Shown: positions 11,665 to 23,405, counted from the first letter of the stretch. The stretch is DNA of 64,000 bases from Ryuthela nishihirai (GCA_038380435.1 JAWZYU010000018.1:54213751-54277750), one strand, 5' to 3'. Translations and numbers: made by a program. The notes: generated by a model not told the origin, from the letters alone.

Positions 11665-11710
11665 CAGTTTCACAACACTGTACATGTATATGCACAGTGT
11701 TGTGAAACTG
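11665..11710. repeat. Perfect 17-bp hairpin
   Basis: CAGTTTCACAACACTGT at 11665-11681 pairs with 11694-11710 across a 12-nt loop. It lies just upstream of a SINE family 2 copy. Confidence 0.8.
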
Positions 11711-11737
11711 GATGAATTTATAGGATATATACTGGAT

Positions 11738-11946
11738 GAATATATAAATAAATACCCCCTCAAGCAGCTGCTTGCCACAGAGGTCTGACAGGAGCCTGTC
11801 AGTTTATATGCCACAGTAGGGGATCTGAGAGGATGGCAGGACCTCAGCAGAAAAACGACACACACATCCATGCCTAATCCGGGGCTCGAACCCAGGTCCC
11901 TTAGATCAGTAGCCAAGCGTGCTAACCACTCGGCCACGGGACGGCT
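11738..11946 (-). repeat. SINE family 2, near-complete
   Basis: The second tRNA-derived SINE. On the minus strand it starts with the head AGCCGTCCCGTGGCCGAGTG (an A box), then a B-box-like GGGTTCGAGCCCC, then a body with CTGAGGTCCTGCCATCC, and ends in CAAGCAGCTGCTTGAGGG and a (TTTA) tail. The head resembles tRNAs of the Ser/Leu type by its GTGGCCGAGTGG arm (inference). Confidence 0.9.
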
Positions 11947-11948
11947 AA

Positions 11949-11969
11949 GATATATATATATATATATTC
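11949..11969. repeat. (TA)n tract
   Basis: A short AT dinucleotide run. A similar run followed by a similar TTTGCA-TTTAAAGAA stretch occurs at 13627-13660, on the far side of the mariner element. Confidence 0.7.
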
Positions 11970-12059
11970 TTTGCACTTTAAAGAAATGGAATGAAATGAA
12001 AATGGAAGAACTGGATAAAATATATAGGATATACACTGGATGAATGTATAGGATATATA

Positions 12060-13626
12060 CAGGGTGATTGTAAACTCTTTCAACAAAAAAAGAGGGGTAA
12101 TAGTACACATCAAGCAAACAATTATTGCAATGGAACCCAGGGTCGCATTCCCCTCCTTCCTCCAGAGAAGTATAAAGTTATATATCCACGTTGATCCTAC
12201 AACAGTGAAAGCAAAGACACTTAACTAATTTATGAGTTGCTTAATCACATTCGCGTCAGAGAAAGACTCAAAGTAGCTGCTCAAAATGGCGTCCGAGGGC
12301 GTTGTTACACAGCCCACACCGGCGAATGAAGGACTGTCGCACCCTCTTGTATACTCCTGGTGTGGTGTTGGTCTTGTCCGCTGCAACACCGATTCACGCG
12401 ATGAGATCTTCCAGGGAGTCCACAGGTGTCTCGTAGACAAGTGTTTCCATGTGCTCCCAGAAGAATAAGTCTAGTGGATTGAGGTCCGGGGTGTATGGAG
12501 GCCAAGCCACAGGTCCACCACGTCCAATCCACTGCCCGGGATATGTTGCATTTAGGAAGTATCGGACCTCGATGGAAAAGTGTGCTGAGGCCCCATCATG
12601 CAAAAACCACACGTCTCTCCGCGTGGTGAGCGGAACACCCTGCAACAGACCAGGAAGCACTTGCTTCAGAAACACACGGTCTGCTGCGCCGGTCAGTCAT
12701 TCTAGCAAGATGTAAGGTCCCAGATGCCTGCCCAGATGTTGACGCCAAATTTCTGCTGGTGTTTACGAGGGTCAGTGACGTGTGGATTTTCTTGAGCCCA
12801 AGCGTGCTGGTTTTGATTGTTGAAAATGCGTACCCGGGTAAACGTGGCCTCATCACTTAATAACACTAATGCGGTAAATTGCTGATTAACATTGTTCATC
12901 AGGAGTATCCACCTAACGAACTCTACCCGGCAGGGTTAGTCATCTTCGTTCAAAGCTTTGACCGTCTGCACGTGGAAGGTATTCACCTGTGCCTCATGTA
13001 GGATATTCCACACCAAGGATTGACAAACTCCCATTTCGGATGACACCACTCGCGTACTTGTGGAAGGAACTTCTGGAAATCGCTGCAAGACACGTTCTTC
13101 CATTTCTGGTGTCCGCACAGTTCGCGAACGTCCAATATCACTCATTGAGATAGCCAAAGAGCCAGTTTCACGCAGTCTTCGATTAACACCTCCGAAGGTC
13201 GAATAGTAAGGAATACGACGATTCGGAAATCTCTCACGGTACAATCTTTGTGCTTCACGTCCATTACCACCTGCTTGGCCGTACATCAGATTCATATCTG
13301 CCAATTTCTCGTATGTGTACTCTTCCATGTCCTTCACGAATACGTCACTTATCATGTGACGTTATCACGGTAATGCCGATGAACGGGTTCGGCTGCGTTT
13401 TTAAATGTTTGTTCTTAATCGTCTACGCACTTGCTCAGCGCACCTGATTTGCATCTTGTGCTTTTCATGCACCGATTGTAAATACTTGTGCATGCGATGC
13501 GTTTTTCGAAAGTACTCTTTTCTGGCGGAAGGAGTGGAATGCGACCCTAGGTTCCATTGGAAAAATTGTCGTCTTGATGTGTACTATCACTCCTCTTTTT
13601 TGTTGAAAAAGTTTACAATCACCCTG
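12060..13626 (-). mobile_element. Complete mariner-type element with long inverted ends
   Basis: The element is 1567 bp and flanked by TA on both sides (12058-12059 and 13627-13628). It starts CAGGGTGATTGTAAACT and ends with the reverse complement. The similarity between the ends continues for roughly 110 bp with few differences, which is long for this superfamily. Between them lies one decayed transposase on the minus strand. It sits in a TA-rich target next to a SINE family 2 copy and a SINE family 1 fragment. The ends are well preserved although the gene is broken, so insertion was fairly recent or non-autonomous. Confidence 0.92.
12225..13355 (-). pseudogene. mariner/Tc1-superfamily transposase with DUF4817-like N-terminus
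   Basis: The N-terminal part (13320-13170) has DMNLMYGQAGGNGREAQRLY, typical of the DUF4817 helix-turn-helix domain that arthropod transposases of this type carry. The catalytic core follows: LLSDEATF (first Asp), FLHDGASAHF (second Asp) and PPYTPDLNPLDLFFWEH (third acidic residue, Asp). I count 41 residues between the second and third, so DD41D. Damage: a TAA in frame after NEDD near 12936, a frameshift near 12720, and another stop just before LTGAADRVF. About 370 residues would be covered if intact, normal for the family. It is not functional as it stands. Confidence 0.88.
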
Positions 13627-13639
13627 TATATATATATAT

Positions 13640-13776
13640 ATCCTTTGCAGTTTAAAGAATAAGCTGGATGACCTTGAAGGGAGACTTTCATCTGGGCTAT
13701 TGCGGTCCTTATGGCTAGGCCATTTATCCCACTGTACATAAAAAAGTGCCACTCAGTGGTAAAACAACCAAACAAC
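13640..13776 (+). repeat. SINE family 1, 3' half with internal deletion
   Basis: Contains TTTAAAGAATAAGCTGGATG, then jumps from the CATCTG region to GGTCCTTATGGCTAGGCCAT and the tail GTGCCACTCAGTGGTAAAAC. The region between those two blocks in full copies is missing. Confidence 0.75.
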
Positions 13777-14524
13777 CCTGAATGACACAAACAAAAACCG
13801 TTTTCCGCAATTATACGTTTTAAAAGTATGAAGCGATTTTTAGACGTACCCTACATAAAAAAATGGAACGGAAAATAATTTGTTTACAATAGGTTCCAGA
13901 CTAAATTGGGTTTACTCTTAACTATTCCATATTCTGTGAATTTATTTCATATTGTGAGAATATGACGGCCATTGGAATTTTTTGACTTCATCAAAAACTG
14001 TCAACAAATAGTTGATGAGAGCCATGTCACCATTTGTTTTGAAACCTTATGGAGTAAACCTGAAGAAACTGCCAATGATCGTCATTTCAAGATTCGTCGC
14101 CAAGGACTAACTTGTAAAGTGCGTTTACTATTCTAAATATAATCTCGAATTTTATACCAGTGCAGAATCAGATTGAAACATGTTATTCTCTGCCTCCCTA
14201 ACAAATGTCTCAAAGGTTGCACCATAATAAATGATACACTGTCCTATCAAAATAGACATTTTCATGTTATTAGGAATAATGTTATTAGGTTATAGGAATA
14301 ACTTCAAAACTCTGTAACTTCTAAAATATGCATTTAACAGGAAAATTAAAGATAAATATCATAACCAAATCTTTTTAAATCTCGATTTTTTTTCACAATA
14401 TGATTTAAGTATTTAAAGAGTTATGGAAGCTAGAATATTTTACAACAGTAGTGCATCATAACAGTAATGCAACTTAGAAATTAATTAAAACTCAACTAAT
14501 CATTGTTCCAAACCATTTAGTATC
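13777..14524. other. AT-rich spacer
   Basis: Nothing recognised. Confidence 0.4.
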
Positions 14525-14673
14525 TCAATCAATTCTGCAAGATACAACACTACTGCACCACGTTACCCAACATTTTGTAAGTTCCATGACTGACGAATTC
14601 GGGCTGTTCGAAAGGCTAAAGGAGGCGTAACACACTACTAGGTAGGTGTACCTAATAAACTGGCATCTCAATG
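14525..14673 (+). mobile_element. Tc1-like 3' end fragment
   Basis: Translates to a decayed Tc1 C-terminus ending RAVRKAKGGVTHY, then a stop, then the terminal repeat AACTGGCATCTCAATG at the right end, next to TA. The same terminal repeat bounds the complete element at 40996-43073, so both belong to one family. The left part is truncated. Confidence 0.8.
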
Positions 14674-14707
14674 TACATACATACATACATACATACATAC
14701 ATACATA
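14674..14707. repeat. (CATA)n microsatellite
   Basis: About eight tandem CATA units between the Tc1 end and the 3' end of the LINE. It may be the LINE's own simple-repeat tail, into which the Tc1 element inserted at a TA (inference). Confidence 0.9.
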
Positions 14708-17490
14708 ATCCGCATGCATTCATGGGTTATGGAGGTCCTACCAGACTGCCTAATTTTGTTCTTCAGAGTCTCTCAAGGTCCTCTTTAACATTGACCGTCC
14801 ATCGCATCCTAGGTCTCCCACTGTTCCTGACTTTAGGCACATATCCATAATGCTATTCGATCTGCAGATATGCATACGAGCAACATGGCCAAACTCACAT
14901 AGTCTCTCTTTGCAAAATATGCTGCTCAAAGCAAGTTGCTGATTCCTTCTCCTAATCTCATCATTTCATTACAAAGTCAAACCACCTAATGTCCAAGATG
15001 ATAGTGCGTAAACATATAGAATCAAGGCATCAAGTTCCTTGTTATGTGCTTACAAAGAGTCCATGTTTCGCTACCATAACTAACCTTAGAAAGACTCAAA
15101 CAATTATATAGCTTAATTTTAGTCTAAAGGTACATAGGCCTATTTTTATCCACTCGCCAAAGATTCTTAAAAGTCCCAGCAGTAATCCCCAATTTTCTGT
15201 TTATCTCACGCCGCACATCACCAGTATCTATTACATAGCCCCCAAGATAATTAAACTGAGACATTTGCTCAAGAGTGCAGCCATTCAAAACAACTGAGTT
15301 GTAGACAACAACTGAGTTATAGAGAGCTTTCATTACACTATCTAACTTGTCAGGTATTCCATATAATTAACGATCAGCAACAAACTATGTCGATCAACAG
15401 AGTCAAAAGCCTTTTTGAAATCTATAAAGCTAGTAACCTATAAAGTAACTTATATATATATTTATAGTAACCTATAAATCTATAAATTAGTAAAGTAGCA
15501 GCTAAAGTCAGGAACAGTGGGAGACCTAGGATGTGATGGACGGTCAATGTTTGTTTTGATTAATACATCCTCTACCACTTCTGAATCCACACTGTTCATC
15601 ACACAGTTGCCCATCAACCAAATTCTTAATTCTATTAAGTATAATCATGCAAAGACCTTTACCTGGAACAGAAAGTAAATTAATTTCCCTATAATTATCA
15701 CAAGAAAATCGGGGATAGTTCCAGTAAAATCCTTACGACCAACAACTTTATCATAAAAAATATTCAAAATTTCAGTCAGACATGTGAAACACAAATGTTC
15801 CCAGCTCTAAGCATTTCAAAGGTGATTTCATCCACCTCTGGGGATTTATGCAATTTTAATTTAGAGATAGCCAAAGCCACTGGGAATGTGATATAGGGCC
15901 ATCATTAAAGCCAGTACTGCATTTACCTCATTACAAACAATGGGAGTAGAAATAATCACATTGTTTAGAATATATCTGAAATGCTCAACCATCTGACCTA
16001 AGAATCCTCACCTTAAACCATATTACCATGTTTATCCCTCAGTCCCTGTGAATATTTTTGTTTCTTCCCACACAAAACATTAAGAATATGGTACAACCCC
16101 CCTGCTGTTGTGCTGTCTAACTGCTTCCTATGCTTTTGTCAGTCAAGCTTTCAAACCATATATTATTATCAGCTTTTACACGTTTATTAATATCGTTGTA
16201 ATGCCGTCTGTTAGGACTAGTGGGGTGTTGATTTAATTTAATCCTACACTTCCTTGTTTCAGAAATAAATTTTATAGCCTTATGACTGAAATTATTTTGT
16301 TTCCTCTGTTCCCTTTTACCCAAAAGAGTATATTGGTTTCAAGAAAAGCCTGTTTAAACTGATCCCATTGTTTCTCAAACTTCAGCAGTAAGCAAACAAC
16401 GATTGTCATAATGACTAAGTAGACTATCATGGTATGCTTTTTGGCTATATCTGGATCGTTCAGACCTACAGTGTTAAAAGTAATTTTCTTAACCTTAACG
16501 TAACATTTCTTAAGCTTCAGTTGCAAGACACAAAGGTCAGACCCAATCTAGGCTCTCCTATGTGATTTGGTATTCCTAACCGAACTAGCCCATTTGCTGT
16601 TATTTAAGATATAAGTGAACATATTCCTATTCAGTCCATCAGGTGAAACCCATGTATAGTTATAAATCTCCCAGTGCTTGTATATGTGTTAGTAATTCTC
16701 AAACCGTTAAGTTTACTTACCTATTAGAGATGTTCCCCATTTCTATTGATCCAGACCTAAAGACCTGCCCAAAAGTCAGAGTCAGTACCAACAACTCCTG
16801 CCCAAAGGTCAGAGTTAATACCAAGTATTCCTTCCGTAAGGTCAGAGTTAATACCAAGTATTCCTTCCGTAAGGTCAGAGTTAGTACTAAGTACTCCTGC
16901 CCAAAGGTCAGAATCAGTAACAACTTTAGCATTGAAACCACACAGCACAAGTGAAATATCTGCTTTCTTGACAGAATTCAAAGTATCCTAAAGTTTTCTG
17001 TAAAACTTATCTTTCTCGTATTCATTAGAACCTGTGCGGGCTTAACAATAGGTAACATTCAAGTCTTTAATTTTAGTTTTAAATTTAGCTGTAAGAAATC
17101 TTTCATTAATGCATTCATATCCTAGAAGAGCATCACGAGCGTGTCTGCTGAGGAGCAAACCTACGCCTTTGAAATACTTTCCATCCTCCTTCCTTGAAAA
17201 GAGAAATTTAATCCTCCTGGTGTTACACATTTATTATCTTTCTCTCTTCTTTCTAAGTGTCACAGTAAGGTTTAAACAACGGTTGTATGGCGTTACTGTC
17301 ACGTCAATCCGGTGGCGAGGAGAACATATTCAAGTCCGCTGGAGGTTTAAAATTAGTTTTAAATATCCGACCTTTATTTATTCATCTAGTCTCTTGCAAG
17401 TCCAGAATATCTAAGTTATAATATTAGAATTCATGTGTTAGGACGTCAAGATAAAGATTTATATGCAACATCCTCACATTTCATGTGCCT
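14708..17490 (-). mobile_element. Decayed LINE with AP-endonuclease and reverse transcriptase
   Basis: Minus-strand motifs occur in order. The endonuclease start is at 17489-17469 (GT-stop-NVRML where GTWNVRTL is usual), then DILDLQETR near 17400, GVGLLLSRHARDALLGYE and ERFLTAKFKT (17160-17050), and LCGFNAKVV near 16930, where the family has GDFNAKVG, so the catalytic Asp is lost. A linker follows (about 16320-16120). The reverse transcriptase has FIDFKKAFDSVDR near 15440-15400, and a C-terminal EQMSQFNYLGGYV lies near 15260. The set resembles the arthropod LINE proteins often annotated as craniofacial-development-protein-2-like. Stops and frameshifts occur throughout. Confidence 0.85.
16768..16925 (-). 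repeat. Five-copy 33-bp repeat inside the LINE endonuclease
   Basis: Five near-identical 33-bp units give an 11-residue tandem repeat on the minus strand, with forms such as TDSDLWAG and INSDLTEG. It directly follows the conserved FNAKV motif. 33 bp keeps the frame. Relatives I know of have a single DSDLWAG-like stretch at this point (from memory of the family), so this is a local expansion. Confidence 0.85.
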
Positions 17491-18420
17491 ACGGAGAGAT
17501 AATGATTAGTAGGATATTTTAAGAAATTAGATTTATATAATATCAAACAAACCATTAATCGAAGGAATGGGGCAAAGACTTGTTCTCCAACCACCAAAGG
17601 CTGAAGCCACCCATGCTGGTAATAGCTTCACGTACACCTTTGCAAGTGGACCTTTTAAAGAACCAGAATCTAAATGGAAAACTGACTTACCTGAGACACA
17701 TTACTCCAGTGCAGGTTTGACGATATCCAGCAGGCTAAAATATGGGATGGCCTAAACAGAGGTTCAGGTATCTGGGACTGATCATAATTATCCAATAGCT
17801 TATCTAAGGTTTTCTCTGTCCGTGATCACTTAGGATTGGAAACCCTTAGGCAAACAGAAAACACAGCGGAAGATTTTCACTCAACAGAGGCTCACCAACT
17901 CCAGGATCCGTAGTCAAGCTCAAATCCATAAACCTGTCTAGCCCAATGGATATAAATGGTCAGCAACAGGACCCTGTGAAGTTTACCACTCCTCATCACG
18001 GTAGAAAAACACACACACACACACACGAAGAAGTGGCCACAGATAATGAGATCAGTAGGCCAAACTGATCTGGCGCCTCTATCCTTCCATTCCCTTCCAA
18101 AAGAGAATATCTCTAGTGAAATGTACTAACGGCCTGCATCTTGAGAAGGCAGGGTCGTATATAAGGTGCTAGGCCAGGCCTGTTCTGTTGATAATCACCG
18201 GGAATTGGTACACAGCTCCCCTTCCAGTATATACCTAGCTACCATTTACCGACTAAAATGAATATACACTTTTCATAAAAAATATTATCAACTCAGAAGG
18301 ATTGTCGTGAGTATGATGCAAAGCGACGTGCTAAAAGCTAGTAGTGTGAGTAAAAATTATCGCCTTTGTCGTCTGTTTTATGAGGCGTATATAAGGATAT
18401 TTAGGTAACATCAATACGAA
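17491..18420. other. Possible 5' part of the LINE, plus a (CA)n tract
   Basis: Moderately GC-rich DNA upstream, in minus-strand sense, of the LINE endonuclease. It may be the 5' untranslated part of that LINE. A forward frame at 17567-17755 shows no motif. A (CA)n run lies at 18009-18026. I see nothing else. Confidence 0.3.
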
Positions 18421-19425
18421 TTCTACCGCCTTTTGCGGCAATACAAGCACTAATACGGTTAGCAAGTAAGGGAAAATGTTTCATAATAGTACCATGGTCT
18501 ATGATTATCCAGATTTTCTGCACTTGTACCTGAAGATCTTCACTTTATACGCTGAAGTTAATTCTTTTCTCAGACGTCCTTTCATGAAGTTCCAGGTGTG
18601 TTCAATCCGCTACAGATCCTGTGACTGCATTGGCCATGGCAGCATGGAATGGTTTAGTGCATTCTCTGCAGGAGTGGTAAGACAACAGGGAGGAGAATGG
18701 TATATACATACCCGTGGGTGATTAAATTATTCTCGTTGGCTATGTTAAGATGGCACTCCACACCAGGATCTCAGCAGTGGGTACTGTGTGAACGTCAATA
18801 ATACACGACATAGAAGCTCTTTCTCTCATATATTGCAGACTGCAAGTGCAGTCTCGTTCTGTCCCAGACAGATGTGGGTTTCATCGCTGAAGACGATATA
18901 TCGCCATTCATCATGCCACTCAATAGTTTGTTTGTATCACTGCAATTTGGAAAAGACACTATCCGCCGGACGGTGGCTTTAGGTTTTAGGGATTTTAAAC
19001 CATTGTCCATGTGTGGGAGAGCCATACACTGTGCATGTTAAAGACACGATGGATGGCTTTGAGGGGAGGCTGCCATCTGTCTCCCAAACTCCAAACAAAT
19101 CTCCAAACAAATAAGATTTATTGGAGGCTTATACCTCCTCTCCCATAAATCTTATTTGGCATGCCTATGGCTGCAAGGGAGAGGTATGCAGAGGAGAGGG
19201 TACCTCTCTTCATCAGTTATTCTCACACTGGATGTCTCTCCGGCAGGTCCTGTTTTTGACACTGACAACTCTCTGACTAATCTGCCAATCATTCCAATCC
19301 GTAGTCACTCAGGTACGACCTAATCCTGAATAACAACGTGAAACGCCTTCCCGTGTCCATTACTGCCATAAGCAGCTAACTATTCGTACATCACGTCCGA
19401 AATGGGCTGCAATTCGTTTCGTAGA
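18421..19425 (-). pseudogene. Tc1-like transposase, interrupted by SINE debris
   Basis: The N-terminus on the minus strand (about 19420-19225) has RIAAHFGRDVRIVSCLWQ followed by a TTDWNDWQIS segment, matching the paired HTH region of Tc1 enzymes. The catalytic segment (about 18925-18840) reads WRYIVFSDETHICLGQNE, in which FSDET holds the first Asp. The rest (to about 18421) is too decayed to pick out the last motif. A SINE family 1 piece and a hairpin (18985-19190) separate the two halves. Confidence 0.7.
18985..19190 (+). repeat. SINE family 1 fragment with hairpin
   Basis: 18985-19085 matches the SINE body (GGGAGAGCCATACACTGTGC, then TTAAAG and GATGGCTTTGA). After it, AATAAGATTTAT near 19109 pairs with ATAAATCTTATT near 19145. 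The right limit is uncertain. Confidence 0.6.
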
Positions 19426-19432
19426 ACAGTGG

Positions 19433-19815
19433 TTGGGTTGTTTACCTCTGAGTGGTACTTTTTTGCACACCATGGGCTAAATGGCCAGGTCACGTGGACC
19501 CCGAAGGCTCAGAGAAGGTTGGGGGAGGGGACCCACTTTAACAGCTGTTGGGAGACAGATGGTAGTCTCCCGTCAAGGCCATCCAGCTTGTTCTTTAACG
19601 TGCACAGGGTATGGCTCTCCCGCACACGGGGCCACGGCATAACGTCCCATCCGACGGACGGCGGCCTTTCCAAGCCCATCGGTTTCCCCTACTGACCGTG
19701 GGCAGGGCGGGGAATTTTTGCGGAGATAAATCTCAACGCTGACCTAGCTGGGGCTCGAACCTGGGAACTACAGATTACGAGCCTGGCGCGCTACCGACTG
19801 AGTCACCCCTGCCCC
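19433..19815 (-). repeat. SINE family 1, near-complete
   Basis: Runs from the tail (GGGTTGTTTACCTCTGAGTG) to the tRNA-like head (minus-strand B box GGTTCGAGCCCC). It touches the hAT MITE that follows. No clean target duplication is seen. Confidence 0.92.
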
Positions 19816-19820
19816 AAGAT

Positions 19821-20120
19821 CTGTGGTTATCAACCTTTTATGTTTCACATACCCCCTGGAAATGTGTATGTAATTGGCGTACCCCTTGTATAGATAAATA
19901 AAACTATAGTTATAGTATAACAATGAGAATAAAATAAAACATGTATTATACACATCAAATTTGTATTTATAAATTGCATATATCGATACACACAAAAAAA
20001 TGACATTTTTGCACAGCAGTGTTGCTAACTTAGCGACTTTGTTACTAGATCTAGTGACTTTTGAGTTCTCACCGCGTACCCCAAAATATTTCACCGCGTA
20101 CCCCACGATGAGAACCCCTG
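19821..20120 (-). mobile_element. hAT MITE, 300 bp
   Basis: It starts CTGTGGTTATCAACC and ends GAGAACCCCTG. The left 100 bp matches the right end of the hAT element at 57735-60217 in reverse complement, including ACCCCCTGGAAATGTGTATG. The right 100 bp matches its left end, including ACTTTGTTACTAG. It is therefore an internally deleted relative of that element. No clear 8-bp duplication remains. Confidence 0.88.
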
Positions 20121-20239
20121 TCGTAGGCTTCCCATCGACCACTTCACATCTCAGTTGATTAAATATCCGTATACGACGTACAAACGGCATTAACTTTCGA
20201 TGGTAATCAGATTTACAGGCTAGGTTCGGCTTCTACAAT
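20121..20239. other. Short spacer
   Basis: Nothing recognised. Confidence 0.4.
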
Positions 20240-20590
20240 TTATACTGTCCACTTTCCCCCAATGACAACCTTTCCTGCAACTAACGGAATCCGTGTCAAC
20301 CGCCGCGTTTCAAATGTAGCCAGAACCGTGATTTTCCCTTCATTTGCATATATTACTCTTCCGTACTTCCATACTAATTTGCATAAACGTATCGTTACTT
20401 CCTGTGGGTGGAGCAATTCTTTATGAGAAGTGTACATTTTAGATGTATTCGTAATGATTTTCAATATTAGACAATAATGATTTATTTCTGTTAAACATGA
20501 TAATTTATTGTAAAATATTCTGTTTCCATAACTCGTTGGATATTGTTGAAAAACGAAATTTAAATGGATTTGATTTCGATTCAGCCGCAT
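20240..20590 (-). other. 116-residue open frame, no motif
   Basis: The frame starts with an ATG at 20590 and is fairly basic. The C-terminal half (LVWKYGRVIYANEGKITVL) looks more protein-like than the N-terminal half, which is AT-driven. No splice sites or domain are visible. It is more likely a chance frame or repeat fossil than a gene. Confidence 0.15.
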
Positions 20591-21849
20591 TTTAAAATTA
20601 AATGTGCATATATTTTAGAAGTTATAAAGTTTCAAAGTTAGATTCCTATTGACATAAGAAGGAGATTTTCAAATAGTTTGGTAGGGCATTGGATATTCAG
20701 CATTTGATGGAAGAAAGCTAGTATGGGATGCATATAAAATATGTATTCCCTTCATAGCAACAAATATTAAATGAAAGAAAAATGATGCAGGATGATAATA
20801 ATGACGTACAACGAGAACAGGTATATCTAGATTAATATTTTTACAGAAGGAATGCGAATCATTAAAAGCGATTAGTGAAACAAAAACTAATTTAATTTTC
20901 ATCCGGCAAGACTTGGAAAAAAGAAACTGCCCTTCTGAAAAGTTTCCCGTTTAATCCTTAGCAAAAAGAAGTAATTCCTGAACGTTATTATGAAATCCCG
21001 TTTAAAACTTTGGCCAGGGTTTTCCTTTGTATCAGGGAAATCAAACAATGTATACTACTTAATTTTTCAATAGTAAATATTTAAGATATTATTTTTTTTT
21101 TCAACAATGGCTTAATGGAGTCTTCTAACAATCATTGCATTCTTCGTGTTCACGAAGAAATATGTTTTTATGTTCTTATCATTCTATTTCTTTCCATTGT
21201 GAAATTAATTAAAATTCTCATCAGTGAAATGAAGAAAAAAGTTGGTATTTTTAATTAAGTGTCTCATTAATTGTGAAAGTCTTAGAACTCGACTTTTGAA
21301 TAATATTGAACGAAACAAATTCTTTTTCTTATGGGGAAGTACTTAAGTAGTACTTCTCGAATTAAATTTCTTAACTGCTAGAATAAAAAGAGTGCAAGTT
21401 CTACTTTGAAATATCCAGCCTTTTTTTCATTTTAGTTTTTAAAATTGTAAATGGTAAAATTAGAACTTATATCTAATTCCTGAAAAAAATTGTTACGAGT
21501 TTACCTCCAAGTTCCTGTTCGTTCATTTTTCACACAGGGGGACATTGAAAAAAGCGTCGGAGTAATTTATATATACATAGCCTATGATATTCTCCACGTC
21601 AATACTTTTCATTTGACGCGGGGCAAGTCACAAAAATCACTATGATCTGCTCTGGGTGGGAAGCTACGGCGGGAAAACTGTTATGACAAAACACAAGCCG
21701 ACAAATAATGAGCAAAAAGCAATAGGAAGATGGGTAATAAAAAACAAAGGGCTTCGGAATTATTTGCATTGTTTTGCTTATACACACCCTATGTAAAGGC
21801 ATCATGAATACCCATCACGGAGCTCAGGCATTCGTAAGAGTGAGGAACA
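20591..21849. other. AT-rich spacer
   Basis: Nothing recognised. Confidence 0.4.
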
Positions 21850-22137
21850 AGACTGAGTGTAGGAGAGTGTATTCTGTGCAAATTAATGAATCCACGGAAT
21901 GGTCTTAAGAGGAGATTCCAATTTTTTTTTAACAATCATCCAGTGCATCTACTTCTCCTATCCATCTTTGAGTTCTTGGAGTCCTTGCGATCTGGCTGAG
22001 TTGGAATATTTCACCTCTGAGTGACACTTTATTTACACACAATGGGCTGAACGGCAAGATCGCAAGGATCCCATAGAACTCAGAGAAAGTTGGAGGAGGA
22101 GGACCCACTGAACAACTGTTAGGATACAGATGACCCA
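21850..22137. repeat. Foldback made of two SINE family 1 pieces
   Basis: A plus-orientation body fragment (GTGCAAATTAATGAATCCAC through TTCTTGGAGTCCTTGCGAT) is followed by a minus-orientation tail fragment (TTTCACCTCTGAGTGACACT through GAGGACCCACTGAACAACTG). Around 21967-22090 the two pieces are reverse complements (CCTTGCGATC with GATCGCAAGG). Confidence 0.7.
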
Positions 22138-23403
22138 ACCCAGTCCAATTCTCAGTTTGTTTATAGCCATTTAACGCTATAATTCTTAGTAAGAAACATT
22201 TCTATCAACATATGTTTTCTCTAGAATTCTCGGGGATAAAAAAATAATATCTATGTTATGTTCTGCGCTTCAGGAAATAATTCTCTGTACACATTTTCTG
22301 TGAAATGAAAAAACTTTGAGACAAGTGGAAATTATCGTTTTCAATATAGCCTGTCCTCTACCGCTCATGCTCTACTCAACCTTTCTCTTTGAAATCTCCA
22401 GTTGAACTCCAATTTGTCTCGAGATACTTTCTCGCCTCGTCTTCTTTTGTCCAATCCTTTCCAATTGGTGACTTTCCCTTAATGATTTTATGGCTTCCAC
22501 TTCCCTGCCATCTTTGCGACGCCCAAACCGATCTCTTTCTCACCTGCAGGTGGATCACTTCCTCTAACCGTTCACCTTAATGTGAATCTCGAATCTCAAG
22601 AAGAGAATACTATTCTTCACCCACCTACTAAATTCCATATCCAAACAAATACATGAGATGATATTTAGTTCATTAATAAATATAAAAATCACAGGAATAA
22701 GCAATTTCTGTAGTGGGACATTACAATTTAATTTGGTTTAAAATTTTTTTGAAAATCTAATGAAAATTACAGTTTTTATAGTAACTATCTTGTAGTTAAG
22801 CATATTTAACAGCCAGTCTATTTTTTCAACATTGGAATTTAATGTAAGCCATTCAATATACATACTAATTAATTAATGAAGTAGTGGGAAATGTTCAGCT
22901 GCTTCAAAAAATATAAGATGAACATTAAATAAACTATATTAGGTCGTAAAGGAAGAATTCCGAATTTTTGTCGAATAGTCGGTGAAACCAACGTGGTGGG
23001 TATTTTTAATTCAGTTGATTAACAATTGTGTTGCACGCTCTCTGAGGTAGGGTCACGTGGGACTTTAGGCCAAGTTGTAATCGAAAGTGAATTGCGTTCT
23101 GTAGGATCTATACTACTTGCCAAGAAGTTATGTTTGCTGAATAGAGCCTGCGTAAAGATCAGATAAACTGTGGAGATTGTGGCTATAAGTTCCCCTATCT
23201 TGCACACAAATAAATCCCACAAGTTAACCTGGGCACAATGATGAACACTTAAGAATTAAATGTTAACTTCCACAAATACACAAATGCTGCTAAAATGTTG
23301 CTGCAGTATTGGAATAATGCTTTCCAAGTCAATAAGCTCGAGCTCGTCGCCTAACGAAAGGTACCAATAGCGGACTATTTGACTGTCTCTCGCATGAAAC
23401 AGG
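22138..23403. other. AT-rich spacer with a weak minus-strand frame
   Basis: A minus-strand frame at 22376-22558 is lysine- and tryptophan-rich and contains a donor-like CAG-GTGAGA. No exon structure could be built. The rest is plain AT-rich DNA. Confidence 0.35.
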
Positions 23404-23405
23404 TA

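Noticed and set aside
11611..12117. 168-residue minus-strand frame
   Set aside because: It runs through a hairpin, a SINE family 2 copy and an AT repeat, so it is an artefact of repeats.
16643..16954. Forward frame with KVRVNTKYS repeats
   Set aside because: It is the shadow of the 33-bp repeat in the minus-strand LINE endonuclease.
22376..22558. Minus-strand frame with a CAG-GTGAGA donor-like site
   Set aside because: The donor falls near the start of the frame and the upstream sequence has stops, so no coherent exon can be drawn.
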